Source: Schizophyllum amplum (lineage: Eukaryota > Basidiomycota > Agaricomycetes > Agaricales > Schizophyllaceae). From it: DNA of 64,000 nucleotides. The stretch is from contig VDMD01000006.1 of NCBI GenBank assembly GCA_007026445.1, positions 124,001 through 188,000 of the forward strand. The letters run 5' to 3'. Positions 11,916 through 23,400 of this stretch are shown piece after piece. Position numbers and translations under genes: made by a program. Numbering within the stretch: the first letter of the stretch is position 1; the number at the start of each line of letters is the position of its first letter. The notes under the pieces were generated by a model that worked only from the letters and a program-made list of their open reading frames with translations, did not search any database and was not told where the DNA came from.

Positions 11916-13263
11916 CTAGTCCTTCAAGTCGACTACAACTGGCTGGAAGCCGGGGCCTCCGAATGGTGCGGTGGCCCTCATACCCGATTTGGCTATGCGC
12001 TGCGAAAGGCGACCCATGGGCCACGCCGCTGCGTTGACGAAGACGGTGCGCTCCTGGCTCGCGTCAAGGTCTTGCTGATGCGCGGGAGGAACATGTCCGG
12101 GGTCTTCTTCGTCTTCTGAGCGAACCAGGTTATGCATGGGCGGAAGGCTCGCATATTCCCCGTCAATTGCCGCACCCGCTAGCTTCCACGGGTGGATGCG
12201 TGCCCCATGGTCCTCGTGAATGTGGCCAAAGAGATGAATGCGTGGGCGAAGAGAGGGGAGGCGACGAGAAAGCTCTTTGCACCCGGGCAGATCGCCTCCG
12301 TTTGTGCGGTCGAAAACGTGATGAGGCGGACCGTGCGTCAGTCTGTAGGACAATGAGCCTGGCATTGTTCGAGGATAGGAACAGAGAATGAGTTCACGAA
12401 CAATATGTCGGCTTTGGAGAATTTACCAACGAGCTCTGAACCAAAAGATATTCGAGTGATGCACGGTATCATACCATATCATCTCATACCTTTCGCCTCT
12501 TCTTCTTTATAGTTGAAAGCCCAGTTGTAGAACCAGGGTGACCACTAAAGTCATTACCGGCTTGCGCACTTCGAGCTACAGGCAACGAGACGCACCGGCG
12601 AGCCATAAACGCTCCACTCTCTTCCGTCTTCCTTCGTCCTGAAAGTAAAGTATTCGTCTTCCAGGTAGACGATACCGGACTTTCGTGCTTTGTCTCCGGT
12701 CATGAGCTCGTGTATCTCAGCATAATTCTGCGTGTCGGTAAGTATTCCAGGAATATCATGTCAGGACAACAAGAAACCATCTACCTGCTTGTTCGCACCG
12801 CCGTGAAACCGGTGAAAGTTTTTTTCGTACCAGTCTTTGTGAAGGGTCAAGTCATGGTTTCCTGCGATGACACTGCGAGCCGTTAGAGAGACTAGGCACC
12901 GCCAGTCGTCAGGACACGTACATCTTGGTCTTGTGCGGGAGCTTGTAAAGCCAGGACATGGTGACCTGAAAGTCACTGAGCCTTCCAACGTCAGTCAAGT
13001 CGCCGCTGGCGCGCAAATCCATATCGTAAGTCCGAATAGAGATGACAACAGGGAAACAGAAGCCACCTGTGAAGAAGGACATCGCCATCCGGCACGGGAA
13101 AGGTGCGATTATGCGTATCGCTAATGCAGACGAAGCGTGTCCAATCATCGCCAGGCTTGGGAGGTAGCGCCTCGCTGGGGTCGTATTCAGTGTAGACGAC
13201 CTCAGTCTGCGAGCGCAAGGTCTCTGGGTTGATAAACAAATCCGAGCCCGGAGCGCCAGACAT
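11916..13263 (-). CDS. Calcineurin-like metallophosphoesterase (MPPED type)
   Basis: Metal-dependent phosphoesterase resembling animal MPPED1/2 and other small fungal metallophosphatases. Start at 13263 (MSGAPGSDLFINPE). Metal-binding motifs appear in order: FVCISDTHNR, VLLHSGDLTDVG (formed across an intron), KIVIAGNHDLTLH (again across an intron), LLTHGPPHHV and IHLFGHIHEDHG. The C terminus GGPGFQPVVVDLKD ends at 11916. About six short introns are needed to join these. All ligands expected of the fold (DxH, GD, GNHD, H, GHxH) are visible. No signal peptide, so it is probably cytosolic; the substrate is unknown. Confidence 0.88.
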
Positions 13264-13510
13264 CGTCGAAAGCCTGGAACGAAACCAGGAGATAAGTCTG
13301 TTAGAGCGTGCCAGCTCGAGTCTGTCAATGAGAAAGTCGAGCGTCGGTCTAGCGTCGGCCAAACAGAAGCAAGGATGGACGTTGAAGACAAGTCCAAGAT
13401 CGTTCTCACGGGTGACGGACGGTGTGTTTAATTCGGTCCGACGGCAAAACCCGCGATCGGGCGCAGAGCGCAGAACCTGAACTTGAACCGCGACCAACAC
13501 TGCAAGAATT
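13264..13510. promoter_or_regulatory. Divergent promoter, metallophosphoesterase / ASA1
   Basis: Only 247 bases separate the two head-to-head start codons (13263 minus, 13511 plus), so both transcripts must be driven from this segment. No clear TATA box is visible, as is usual for housekeeping genes. Confidence 0.55.
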
Positions 13511-14999
13511 ATGCCTCTTCCAGCACCGGCAGCACCCACTCACATACTACGTGCTCATCCCTGCCCAATAAGCGCATTGCATATCTCGAATAACAATGCG
13601 CGCATCTACTCCGGCGACTCCTCTGGCTGGGTGTTTGTGACTTCGAGCAAAACTCTGAGGACGATATCTTCCTGGCAGGCCCATGCCGACTCCATCCTTG
13701 GCATTGAAGAGGCAGAATTTGGTGTCATAACGTCTGTGTCATTGTCTGTATCGACTGCAGCAATTTAACTAGTCGACTCAGGCATGGAAGAGACAACAAG
13801 CTGCACGTCTGGCCCCGACCACGCGAGCTGCCCGCGTCCGCCCAGCTAGGAGGCTCCGCTGCTGCTACAGACGTAACTACGCAATCCACCGAGCCTTTGT
13901 ACTCTATGGACGTCAACGCATTGAATTATTGTCGTTTTTCACTCCTGCGCACCTCCGGTGCTTCAGACGCCCTCGTCGCCCTGCCCAACCTCGTGGACTC
14001 TTCCTGCGTAATCAGTGCCTTGGCCATTTATCCTTTATGGTCCCTGATTTCTTTCTAGGCAGATATTTGGACGATTCCCGCCTGCGAACGCCTGCATGCT
14101 GCAATAGGTAAATCGAAGAGCGCCCCCACGGTCCCGCTCGATGGTCGTGGGGATGACAAGACCGGTACGCCAGTCACTACTTAGACTGATCTTTGTTGAT
14201 GATCACCATCAGGGATTATAATGTCTCTTCACCTTTTCTTGTACTCTACCGAGCTTTCAAGGCAGGAGTTGAGACTCCTTTGTGCATTCGAAAACGGAGG
14301 CATTACGTTGCGCCATTGTACCTCCCCTAAAGGCGAGAAAACAGTCGAGGGCCGCAACTGGGATGTTTTGTGGACAAGCAAACTTCACGTGGAGTCTAGT
14401 AAGCGAGCCCCGCTTACCGCGACTATCAGCTAACGCGTCGTCAGTAATGGCCATGGGCGTCACAAGAGATCATTGTGTCGCGTTCACTGTGTCTGCCGAC
14501 CATCTGATTGGTCGCTACGACTTGAATGTTCGTTTGATTCCTCGCATCATTGTCGAAGTTGTTTGACAGGCGTTACAATAGACGGACGATGAAGAAAAGC
14601 GGAGCACCGTCTACCGCACAAAACATCCGGGCAATGGGTGTGTGGCATTGCGGGATGATGGCAGAGTGTGCGCCGTAGGTGGATGGGATGGAAGGTCAGC
14701 AATTGGTAGCCCTCGATGGTGTATGGGCTTACAGCGCTAGAAGCATTCGCCTCTATTCGACGAAGAGTCTGAAGCCTTTGGGCACGTTGCGGTACCACAA
14801 GACAGGCTGTCAAGCGATCCTATTCGCTCACCCTCATTCGGACGGATCAGCTGGAGGGATGCCCGCAGAAAGTGACGAATCCAATGACTCGGACGATGAG
14901 GCGGATATGGCAGATCGCCAACGATGGGTGATTGCTGGAGGGAAAGACAGTCGTTTGTCTATATGGAGTCTCGCGTCGTTCGTGAAGGCAGAGTCTTGA
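13511..14999 (+). CDS. ASA1: ASTRA-associated protein 1, WD40 propeller
   Basis: WD40 protein of the ASTRA/TTT chaperone complex that helps mature PIKK kinases such as Tra1 and TOR. Start at 13511: THILRAHPCPISALHI, then ARIYSGDSSGWVFV and WQAHADSILGIEE, the first propeller blade. After an intron comes the blade motif HGRDNKLHVWPR. Later blades are VTRDHCVAFTVSADHLIGRYDL and GWDGR...IRLYSTKSLKPLGTLRYHK. The last is WVIAGGKDSRLSIWSLASF at the stop (14997-14999), with an acidic insert SDESNDSDDEADM before it. The HGRDNK joint needs a donor at about 13730. Function follows from family membership. Confidence 0.85.
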
Positions 15000-15170
15000 G
15001 TCTGGTGATGCTCACGCAGCGCAAGAACAGCGTCTTTTATATCAAACGTTGCATTATCATGAGACTGACACGATTGTGGAAGAGATACGGTAGATACAAG
15101 ATCGATATTGTCGCCTAAAGACCCATGCGACATCGATGCAGAGGAAAGAACCCATGACATGCGAGCAAGC

Positions 15171-16304
15171 TCATTCAAGCTGGTAAGCGGGTGGCGGTTG
15201 GTCCACTTGGTCGACATATCTGCTGCCATTCAAGTGCACGAGCGACGTCTTCCTATCTCGCGAGTACGTATCCGTTCCAGAATTGTTGGTAGGCCCAGCC
15301 GACGAGGATCCCGGGCCTGCGTCGCTATGATCAACGCTAGGTCCTGCGCTGCTCATGGGCGGCGAAGTGGGTGAGAACGGCGGAGACGATGGCGTCGGGC
15401 GCGTATAGACCTGCGTCGGACGAGGAGACAGCGCCGGCGGCGATGTCGATTGCGCCTGGACCATCGGCGGACTACTAGCGCCTTGCGCAATACCGTCACG
15501 CGACGACGGCCACGTCCCGTCACTCGAGTTTGCAGCGACCGATGGGAGAGTGGCACCATCGGGAGGTGGCTTCGGCGCCTTGGCCCACAGATCATCTTCG
15601 AAGATGTCGTCCCACCGACGGCGGCGCTTCCTAGTACAAACCGATTAGCTATCTCTGACTTCACAAACAGAACGGCACTCACAGCAGCCAATACACCAGA
15701 ATGCCGATTAAAGCAAGACCGACAACACCGCCAACAACCCCGCCGATGATGGCCCCTTTGTTACTATTGCTCTCATCGGTGGAAGACGAGCTCGTGATGG
15801 CGCTGACCCCGACGGAAGTCAACGTCACAGGGACAGTGACCACTGAGCCATTGGACGTGACGCGGGAGGAGGATGTGAAGACGGTAGAGGTCGTCGAGAA
15901 GGACGTCGTCGTGGGCGTGCTGGAAATGCTGCTCACGGAGGTGCGAGTATCTGAGTTGTCGCTATTGTTGTTGGAGCCGCCGTCGTTCGCGCTGCAGGTG
16001 GTGCCATACAAGGTCTCAAGTGAGGTCGCCGTAGATTCTTCGAAATTCGTAATGAAGGCCGTCGAGGTGACTTCAAAGCCTGCAAGTATACTCGACAGGT
16101 TGTCATCTACAAAAAGCAAGGGGACACACCTGGAAGTACGGTAGTGACGGTCACCGTAGCGCAAACCGTATCCTGGCATGTCGTGGTCTCGTAGACCGAA
16201 GTAGAGCTCTCGCCCGGCACGGTGGTGATAGACGTCGAGACGACTTCCGAGGTGCTTGTCACCAAGTTCGTGCGCGTCGTCGTCGCGAAGGTAGAGCAAG
16301 ACAT
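15171..16304 (-). CDS. Ser/Thr-rich single-pass membrane protein
   Basis: Surface protein with a mucin-like ectodomain, not otherwise named. The start is taken at 16304 (MSCSTFATTTRTNLVT); an in-frame Met at 16364 is possible but adds no signal peptide. The ectodomain is almost wholly Ser/Thr/Val repeats with a few cysteines (TTTCQDTVC, YGTTCSAND), suited to dense O-mannosylation. One transmembrane helix, KGAIIGGVVGGVVGLALIG, is glycine-rich with a GxxxG pattern. It is followed by a KRRRRWDD stop-transfer and a Pro/Ser-rich cytoplasmic tail ending PPPAYQLE (a PPxY-like motif). Two introns: one in the ectodomain, one at the end of the helix. The layout resembles fungal wall-stress sensors; that is inference. 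It is convergent with ASA1. Confidence 0.75.
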
Positions 16305-17224
16305 GGTCAGCCAGTCGGTTCGGCTGGGGAAGCTGGACAAGCAGCAGACGACGGCCCCTGGCAATTAATACCCGTATGCTCCCTTTCTCTTCAATGAGAC
16401 AGGCCTGATATGGACAGCCTGATCGTCCATCTAGACCGAGACAACGACAGGCAGTTGAATGGACGTCAGACATATGCAGGACGATCGGACATTATAGGGT
16501 GAGGAGGGTCGAGGCACATGTCTCTAGGCGATCCTATGGTTTGGCGGCGTGTAGAAGACGAAGCAGGCACCATTTGTTACTAATACAATGGTTTTGGTCC
16601 CTTGACGAGGAGACATCTCACCTTCCATAAATTGATTAGGCCTCGACGAGCCTCTTCGCCTCTTTCGCGCTTCAGAAAGGTACAGACCCAATCCCCAGCG
16701 TGCCAAGCAGATATACTGTAGAGCGGAAGAGCCGCGTGACGGAGAGGAGCTCGTCCGTGCCAGTCGCGTTCGAAGCATGCTAGATTCGTGTTCAAAGGTG
16801 GGCGCGTCAGGCTGCGCCGAGGATCCTGTGGGTGACAATTTGGTGGAGAACTCGAGGCTGTCATCATGCATAGAAGGCTGTTCCGCTGGTGGTAAAGGCA
16901 ATATTTTTGCCAAACCGATGTAGCGCGCCGCAGACAGAGTCCAGGGAACTGGCAGACACCTCTCCCTTTGGCCTCACGAAGGTCCCAAAACGTGTTCAGG
17001 CAGTGTCGACAGTCGGTCAGGCGTCAGAAATCCGACAGGTAGGCCCAGGTACGAGGGAAACAGAACAGAAATCTATTCTGCGAATGTGAGCGTCCAGTCA
17101 GATGAGAGCGGTAGATGCAAAAGAGGGCAGCAAAAGAGAAGGCTTGGCTTTGGCGTTGTTCATTCCGGAAGTGTCAGGTCACGTGAGTTGGTACTTAATT
17201 GACCTTGATTCATTTAGATACCCA
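16305..17224. other. Intergenic, no convincing gene
   Basis: Promoter region of the membrane protein gene. A 129-codon minus frame (16524-16913) has no domain and no homologue I recognise. A CACGTG E-box lies near 17179, just before the foldback element. Confidence 0.45.
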
Positions 17225-17789
17225 CACGAGTGGCAGGGCGATTTCTTTGGCGGTAAAAAATGTCTAAAAAGATGTCTAGAAACGCGTCTAAAAACATGGC
17301 TTTTCTGCAGGCAAAAACGGGTTGCTTTTGGCTATACAAAAGTGTACAGAAACCACATGTTTTTGGCTGTAGAAAGGGCTTGTTTTATTGCTCAGAAATA
17401 TTCTTTTTCTGCGGCCCAAAACTGCGCTTTTTGGCGTGTTTTTTTTGCACAAGAAAGAACCTGTTTTTGCTGTCAAAAAGACTCCAGGTCATGTTTTTGG
17501 CGGTAGAATCAGTAGCTTTTTGCACTGGCATATTTTCGGTGGTAAAAACAGGTTGTTTCTATTGGCAAAAAAGCCCTCCGAAAAAGGGCGGGTTTGAGCT
17601 GCAAAAAGGAGACTTTTCTGAACAGTAAAACAAGCTCTTTCTACAGCCAAAAACATGTGGGTTTTGTACATCTCTTCATTGCCAAAAGCAATCCGTTTTT
17701 GCCTTTAAAAAAGCCGTGTTTTCAGGCGCGTTTTTAGACATCTTTTTGGATATTTTTTTGCTGCCAAAAAAATCACCCTGCCACTCGTG
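17225..17789. repeat. Imperfect 565-bp foldback (inverted repeat) element
   Basis: The two halves are reverse complements over about 280 nt each, with scattered mismatches and small indels. The outer ends begin CACGAGTGGCAGGG and are mirrored at 17776-17789. The region is AT-rich against GC-rich surroundings and is built of alternating A-runs and T-runs. Motifs such as CCACATGTTTTTGGCTGTAG near 17350 reappear inverted near 17640. Transcribed RNA would form a long hairpin. It looks like a non-autonomous foldback or MITE-type element. I see no clear target-site duplication and no transposase, so its class is open. Open frames inside it are artefacts of the palindrome. Confidence 0.8.
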
Positions 17790-17923
17790 CCATGGCCAGG
17801 CTACAACTACAGAGAAGATAAATAGCAAAACAAAAGGGCACTCATGCGATAGGTGCGTTGCGAGCAAGTGCATCCGTTCTATTCGCTATATGCAGACCGA
17901 GTGCAGACTATCCGCCGGCGACT

Positions 17924-20127
17924 TCAATAGCTTCCAGCAGGACCATGCACACCCCAGCCTTGCATGATGAAGAAGATCCTGCCAGACACGCGCTCATCAG
18001 CTGGATAGACAATTCCTCAGCACGAAGGACGTACCACTTCAAACGATCCGGACGGAAGATGTGGAACATCACGAGCCATATAGCTGAAGAGAGAATTCTG
18101 AACATGGTTCCCAGTCGTGTGAATTTGAACACAGTACGTACTCAACTCCGCATACGTGAAGAAGCCGAGCGCGCCACCCTTGGCGCCACGCTTGACGAAC
18201 CGGACACAGTCGACCCAGAGCTTCATGTCTTTGGGCAACGGGCGCGCGCCCGGATCCAGGAGCAGCGTGAGCAGAATTCGAGTATCTTGAATATGATCAG
18301 TCAAGGACATGGAAGGAAGCGACTAGACTGATGCTCACATATTCCGATGTGGCTAAAGAGTAAGAGATTTGGTCAGCGGTGATACGAAAGACTTCCGGTC
18401 GCGACACTTACAAGTGGCCACTGTAATTCTTGTCAGCACGAACGGTGTACAGAAAATAAACGCGGCACGCACACAGTGCCTATAGCGTTCATGTAGGCCG
18501 AGTTCGTCATGAGGATCGACCAGTCTTCTGTCGAGAAGTTTTGCAGGTACAGATCCGGGCGCTGAAAATCATCTTAGCATTCAGCGCATATACGGAGTGC
18601 ATCCTACCCTACCTGGTAACCTTCGGGGAAGACAGAGTCGGGGTCTTCAAAGAAGTCGACCGTTGGCTTCAAGAAGCCAGTCGCAATGATGACGACGTCC
18701 GCCTCCACCATCTCAGGCTCAGAGTCCTTTGGTGCGTCCTGTTGCCATGTTTGTCAGCAGTAGCTCGTCGATGAGAGAACCGAAACTGACTTTGCGACGG
18801 ATGGAGACACCCTTGCCGCTCGCATCCATACCCAGAGGTGACGCACGCACGTACTCGATCTTCCCCTTCCGGACATGGTTCAAGAACTCATCGTTCACAA
18901 CCGGCGTTCCCTCGTAGATCCCGCGGCCGTCATCCGGCGTCATCCACGCCAAATCACGGTAGTGCGTCTTCCTGAGCCACCACTCCCAGACCCCGCTGAG
19001 CGGCATCTCCTGCCCGAACGGCTGCGACGCGAGGAGCGTGTCCATAATCACGTTGCGCGGGATGATCCACTTGTCCGAGCGCGCGATCATCTTGATCTTG
19101 CCCTCGACGAGGTCGCCCACCTTGGCGATGACGGTCTCGCATGCTTCGACGCCAGAGGCGCCTGAGCCAACGACGACCACGCGCTTGCCCGTGAGGACCT
19201 CGGCTGAGGCAGAGTCGAGTTCGGATGAGTGGATGAGTTTTGCGTGACCGGTGCCGTTCGCGCCATGCTTCTCGTTATCGGACTCGTCCTGCGACGGGCT
19301 AGACGAACGCGACTCCATCCAGTCGTTGGCCCACTCGGGGAAGCGAGGGGCGCCACATGTGCCGACGTTCACAATGACCGCGTCGTACAAAACGGAGTCG
19401 TCGCCGTTGATGATCCACGTACTACGCTCCGGGTCGTTCTCAGGCGAGGGCCCACGCTTTATTGACTTGACTGGCGTCTGCAAGTTGGCGAGCCGCTATG
19501 AGCTCAGAGTGCTAGCCATTAGAAGACATGGACATACATCGAACTTGGTGCGCTCTTCAAGGCTATACTCGTGCCAGATGCGCGATATCTCGCCCAGAAT
19601 CTCATCACGTAGGGGGAACGCTCTGCTCCACAAGAGACCTAGAGAGTTGCCTCAGCAACCAAGGTATTGAATAGTTGGCACTACACTCACCTGGATGGAA
19701 GCGGTACATGATGGAGTTGATCTGGAGACCACTGGTGCTGTTCACATCCCTCCATATCCCGCCTACGCCCTTCTCGCGAGGTTTCTGTTCAAAAATAGTG
19801 ACTTCAAAGTTATGTGCTATACAGTGTCTATAGTTTGACGCGTCAGTCCAAACTGGGGACGAGGAAGCACGATAGTGATACGCACGCCGCGCTAGAGACA
19901 CCAGTGAGACCGGCGCCTATGACTGCAATCCTCCCAAAAGGCTGCTTCGGGGACTCCTTTGACTTCGGAGTGGGTGGTTTGAAGAAAGCGATGATCGCGA
20001 CCTGCGTCGCGATGTACAGCAAATGCCAGATATACTGCAAGAAAGTGTAAGGATTGAGAAGTGTCCATATGCTGGCGTAGTCTTTGGTGGTCTGAGAGTA
20101 TGCGGCAGAGACTATGTGTTTCGCCAT
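17924..20127 (-). CDS. Flavin-containing monooxygenase (FAD/NADP-binding)
   Basis: FMO-like flavoprotein. Start at 20127 (MAKHIVSAAYSQTTKDY). A hydrophobic helix LLYIATQVAIIAFF comes before the FAD Rossmann motif RIAVIGAGLTGVSSAA and the FEQKPREKGVGGIWRD segment. The second dinucleotide (NADP) motif is KRVVVVGSGASGVEACE. Then come DVVIIATGFLKPT and GHFHIGIYTRILL. The C terminus WIFFIMQGWGVHGPAGSY stops at 17924. Several introns are present; one exon is only 9 nt (18412-18420), restoring TVGHFHIG. The helix suggests membrane association. It lies in tandem with a permease gene on the same strand; a shared pathway is possible but not shown. Confidence 0.85.
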
Positions 20128-20194
20128 CGTGCGGCGTGCGGAGAAGGGGAAGGAGAAAACGTGGGTGAGCCATTCGACGCGCAGATGGTGAAGG

Positions 20195-20200
20195 TATATA
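20195..20200 (-). promoter_or_regulatory. TATA box of the monooxygenase gene
   Basis: TATATA on the minus strand about 70 bases upstream of the ATG at 20127. Assigned by position. Confidence 0.4.
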
Positions 20201-20522
20201 GAGACGAGGACGCGTGACGTCAGTATGACCCTCACTGGCCGCGGTGCGCTCACTGGTCGAAGTTGCAGCTGATTTCCTGCCAGAACGCGTCTGCATGCAC
20301 CACTGGCTCTGCTGCGGGCGTCGCTGGTGCCAACAATAGACCCATAGCAACAACACCGGCTGCTCACAAGCTGCTCACCAGAGTCAGCGACACCACGCTT
20401 CGCAATCAGCGACCACTAGGCATTCACCGGAGCTGCATTGAAAAGGCGGGTTACAACTATGCATACAATTCGTGACGACTGAAGAAGATACAACAAACGG
20501 GGCCGGCGTGATCCACATCCTC
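20201..20522. other. Intergenic, no gene seen
   Basis: Short spacer between the permease stop (20523) and the monooxygenase promoter. Nothing recognisable besides upstream promoter sequence. Confidence 0.45.
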
Positions 20523-22380
20523 CTAGACCTTGCCTTCGACCTTGCGCTCGTCCGCGACATTCGTAGCACCATCCAGGCGCTTGCCGGGGTACTTGGTGAC
20601 AAGCCACTTGTTGACCTGTGCGAGGACGGCAAGGCCGAGGACGAATGCACTGCAATATACAGCCGGTCAGACCTCACAGAACGATGAAGTAAAACGAGCA
20701 CGCACGTCGTTGTGGCAAAGCCCTGCACATAGCGGGGCCCGGTGGTTGACGGCCATAGGAAGGAGCCGTATATCGAGGCGCTGTTGCCCAATGCATTGAC
20801 AAGAGCGATAGCGACAGCCCGCTTCTCTGCCGGGTGGCTAATGATACCAGACACCCACTGCGCCACAAGTGTCAGCCCACACAAGCCCGGATATGATTAA
20901 TTTACAAAACGACGCACCAGCAAAGTCAGCGGGCACGCAGCGTACACGCCGCCCACACCGAAGCACAAGAACGCGTACTTCACCTTCTCATTATCCACCG
21001 CGACCGTAATGATGAAGGAGATGCACGCAAGCATGCTCGCGGCACTGATGAAGTTGGCGCGGTCGCGGTAGATGTCGGACAGGAAGGAAAAGAAGAGGAT
21101 GCACACGAGTGCCACGGCGTACACCGGGATGGTCATGTACTGCAGCATGTAGCCGGAGTAGCCCATCTGACCCACGAGGGTCGGAATGAAGTATTGGATC
21201 GTTTGCGAGCCCTGTAGTTGCACACTCAATTAGCCATGGCGATAGCGCGAGTAGCTTGCACGACTCACGGTGGCCAGCATGTACATCACGGCCAAAACCC
21301 AGGTGCGCCAGTCCCTAACAGCCATGGCCGCAGCCTCCTTGTGACTGGGCTGGCCTGAAGTGCCTGTGTTGCCGATGCCATCCGCCGCAAGACGTTGCAC
21401 AGCGATGAACTGGTTCAAGTCAATAATCGTCGAGGATACCAAGACAAAAATGCTGACCTTCTCCTCCTCATTGAGGAACTTCGTGGTAGATGGCCAGTCC
21501 GGAAGGAAAAGATAAGCAAAGATGGACACGAAGCTGGAGCCGACGCCTTCGATGATCAAAAGCCAGCGCCATCCATCAAGACCCCTTGCACCGTCAAGAT
21601 TGTCTGTAATCACACCCGCGAGCAAACCGGAGAATGCGCCCTGTGGTATCGTATGATTAGTTCGGATTAGGCACGGAGATAGTAAGCACTTACGGAAACT
21701 GCGGTCGCCGTGTAGTATACCGAGAAGCGCTTCGCTAGCTCGTGTTGCTTGTACCACGAAGAAAGGAAGAAGGCGACTCCTGGTGCGAAGCCTGCCTCGA
21801 TGATACCCAGGGCGAAGCGCACGCCGGCAAGGGCCTGCCAACTCTGGACCGCGCCCATGGAGGCAGCAATACCACCCCAAACCAAGCACAGGCATGCTAG
21901 GCTGCGCGAGGATCAGAACTGAAGTCACATTGATATCGCAAGGCCTGCACTTACAAGACAGATGGACGGACGCGGCTGAGGAGCATGTTGGCCGGGACCT
22001 CGAAGACAACGTAGGATACCTGGGCTGAGATGAATTCGATGCGTAAGGTTCCAGTGCTCGTGCGACATACGAAGAAAATGAGTAGAATGATGGAGTATTG
22101 CGTGTCTGTTAACCGCAGCGACTTCTCCATCCCGCCCGATTTCGCATTGCCGATATTTGCGCGATCCAGGTAACTGAGAGTGTACAGCACCCATATCGTT
22201 GGGATCTACACAGACGCAAGTCAGCCGTCAGGTCTGCGGGGGGTCACGAGAACGCAGCCTACTCACGATGCGAAAGTCCATCTTCCTGACCAGTGCCTTC
22301 TCCGCCGCTGATCCCGGCGTGTAAGTCTCCATTGCGCCGACGAACTCCTCCCGCCATTCTTGCTCTTGTTTCGCTACCAT
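20523..22380 (-). CDS. MFS anion permease, Dal5/allantoate-nicotinate type
   Basis: Major facilitator of the anion:cation symporter family, plasma membrane. Start at 22380 (MVAKQEQEWREEFVGAMETY). Markers in order are RKMDFRIVPTIWVLYTLSYL, DRANIGNAKSGG, SYVVFEVPANMLLSRVRPSV, GFAPGVAFFLSSWY with the ...ELAKRFSVYYTATAVSGAFS helix, and GLDGWRWLLIIEG. The second half of the bundle includes IQYFIPTLVGQMGYSGY. The C-terminal tail is ATNVADERKVEGKV and the stop is at 20523-20525. Twelve helices can be placed over at least six exons. Members carry allantoate, vitamins, nicotinate or peptides; the substrate cannot be read from sequence. Confidence 0.88.
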
Positions 22381-23400
22381 GTTGCTTGCTGATCGCTGGA
22401 CTGGTTACTGCGCGATGAATGATTGAAAAGTGCGCAGAAAATGATGAGGGTGCGGGAGCGACGTGGGAGTGGACGCTGTCAAAGGGCAGGCGACGTACAA
22501 CTTCCGCGAACGCCCATTATAAACCCTCTCCCATATATTCCCGCATTCGAAATGCGCTTGTTCCCCGCGACCCCGCCGGCCGAGCTTGGAGGTACGGGAC
22601 TTCCCCAGGTGGCGCCCCAGGAACTCCCCACATCGCAATTAGCCAATCCCCGCGGAATTCTGGAAACATATAGGCCCGAGCAACGCTGCCGACGTCTGGC
22701 GGCAAGGCGGCGGCATCGCGTCTCGGACGCTCCACTGCTCTGGACACTGCAATTCTCTGCAACCTTGCCGCATGGGCTGCGACGCGCGCGGACGACGATG
22801 ACGGGGTGGCGACCAGGTTGGGTCAGTGGTTATTTAAGAGTTTCGTGAGAGCGGAACCGGCCAGTGCAGATACGGTAGTGCGTGTTGACCAGTTCAATGA
22901 GGAAGAGCCGAGTCATGACTGAGGGTTCTCATTACAGTCGCTTCATCGATGCGAATGAAAGGCAGCCACTCTGGTGGGAGAATGAAGGAGGCACAAGAGG
23001 ACTCAGAGGCAGCCTGAGGAAGGCAGTGCCGCACTGCCAGTGCGACGCTGGTTTGATGCTGGCTTGTGATTGGATCAGGTTTGGATCCTGGCTTTATCTT
23101 ATCAGCCGTGCCTTAAGGAAGTCGGCCCGACCCTTCCACGCCTGGGCGCCAAAGGTCCCTTGTCGTCTTCTTGAACTCATTGTGTCTGGAAGGAGCGCCA
23201 GGGCAGAGGGGCCGACCGCCACTCGACCGCAGCTACAGGCCTGCAGCACTCTTTCGTTTTCTATCTACATATCGCTGCGAATTCAAGTCACCTCCAATCC
23301 TTCTGGCTGTCGCACGTTGCCATGGAGCACGAGGCTTTGTTTTGCTTTTATTGGCTTGTTATTGGCCGACAAAGGCCGCTGCAGATATCCTGCGTCGACG
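22381..23400. other. Intergenic, divergent promoters
   Basis: One kilobase between the permease (minus) and the Yvc1-like channel (plus). An open frame enters from 22882 in frame with the channel start, but its composition is not conserved protein, so it is treated as chance. Minus-strand TATA-like strings lie near 22516-22540, about 140-160 bases upstream of the permease ATG. Confidence 0.45.

Noticed and set aside
16524..16913. 129-codon minus frame
   Set aside because: Ser/Arg-rich composition, no domain, lies in the upstream region of the membrane protein gene.
17260..17628. Open frames of 62-122 codons in the AT-rich block
   Set aside because: They arise from the palindromic A/T-tract structure of the foldback element and appear on both strands; composition (Phe, Lys, Cys runs) is not that of a real protein.
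22882..23400. In-frame extension upstream of the Yvc1-like start
   Set aside because: The open frame continues back from 23401, but the added sequence is basic low-complexity peptide with no likeness to channel N termini; MDPEVYQ at 23401 is the natural start.
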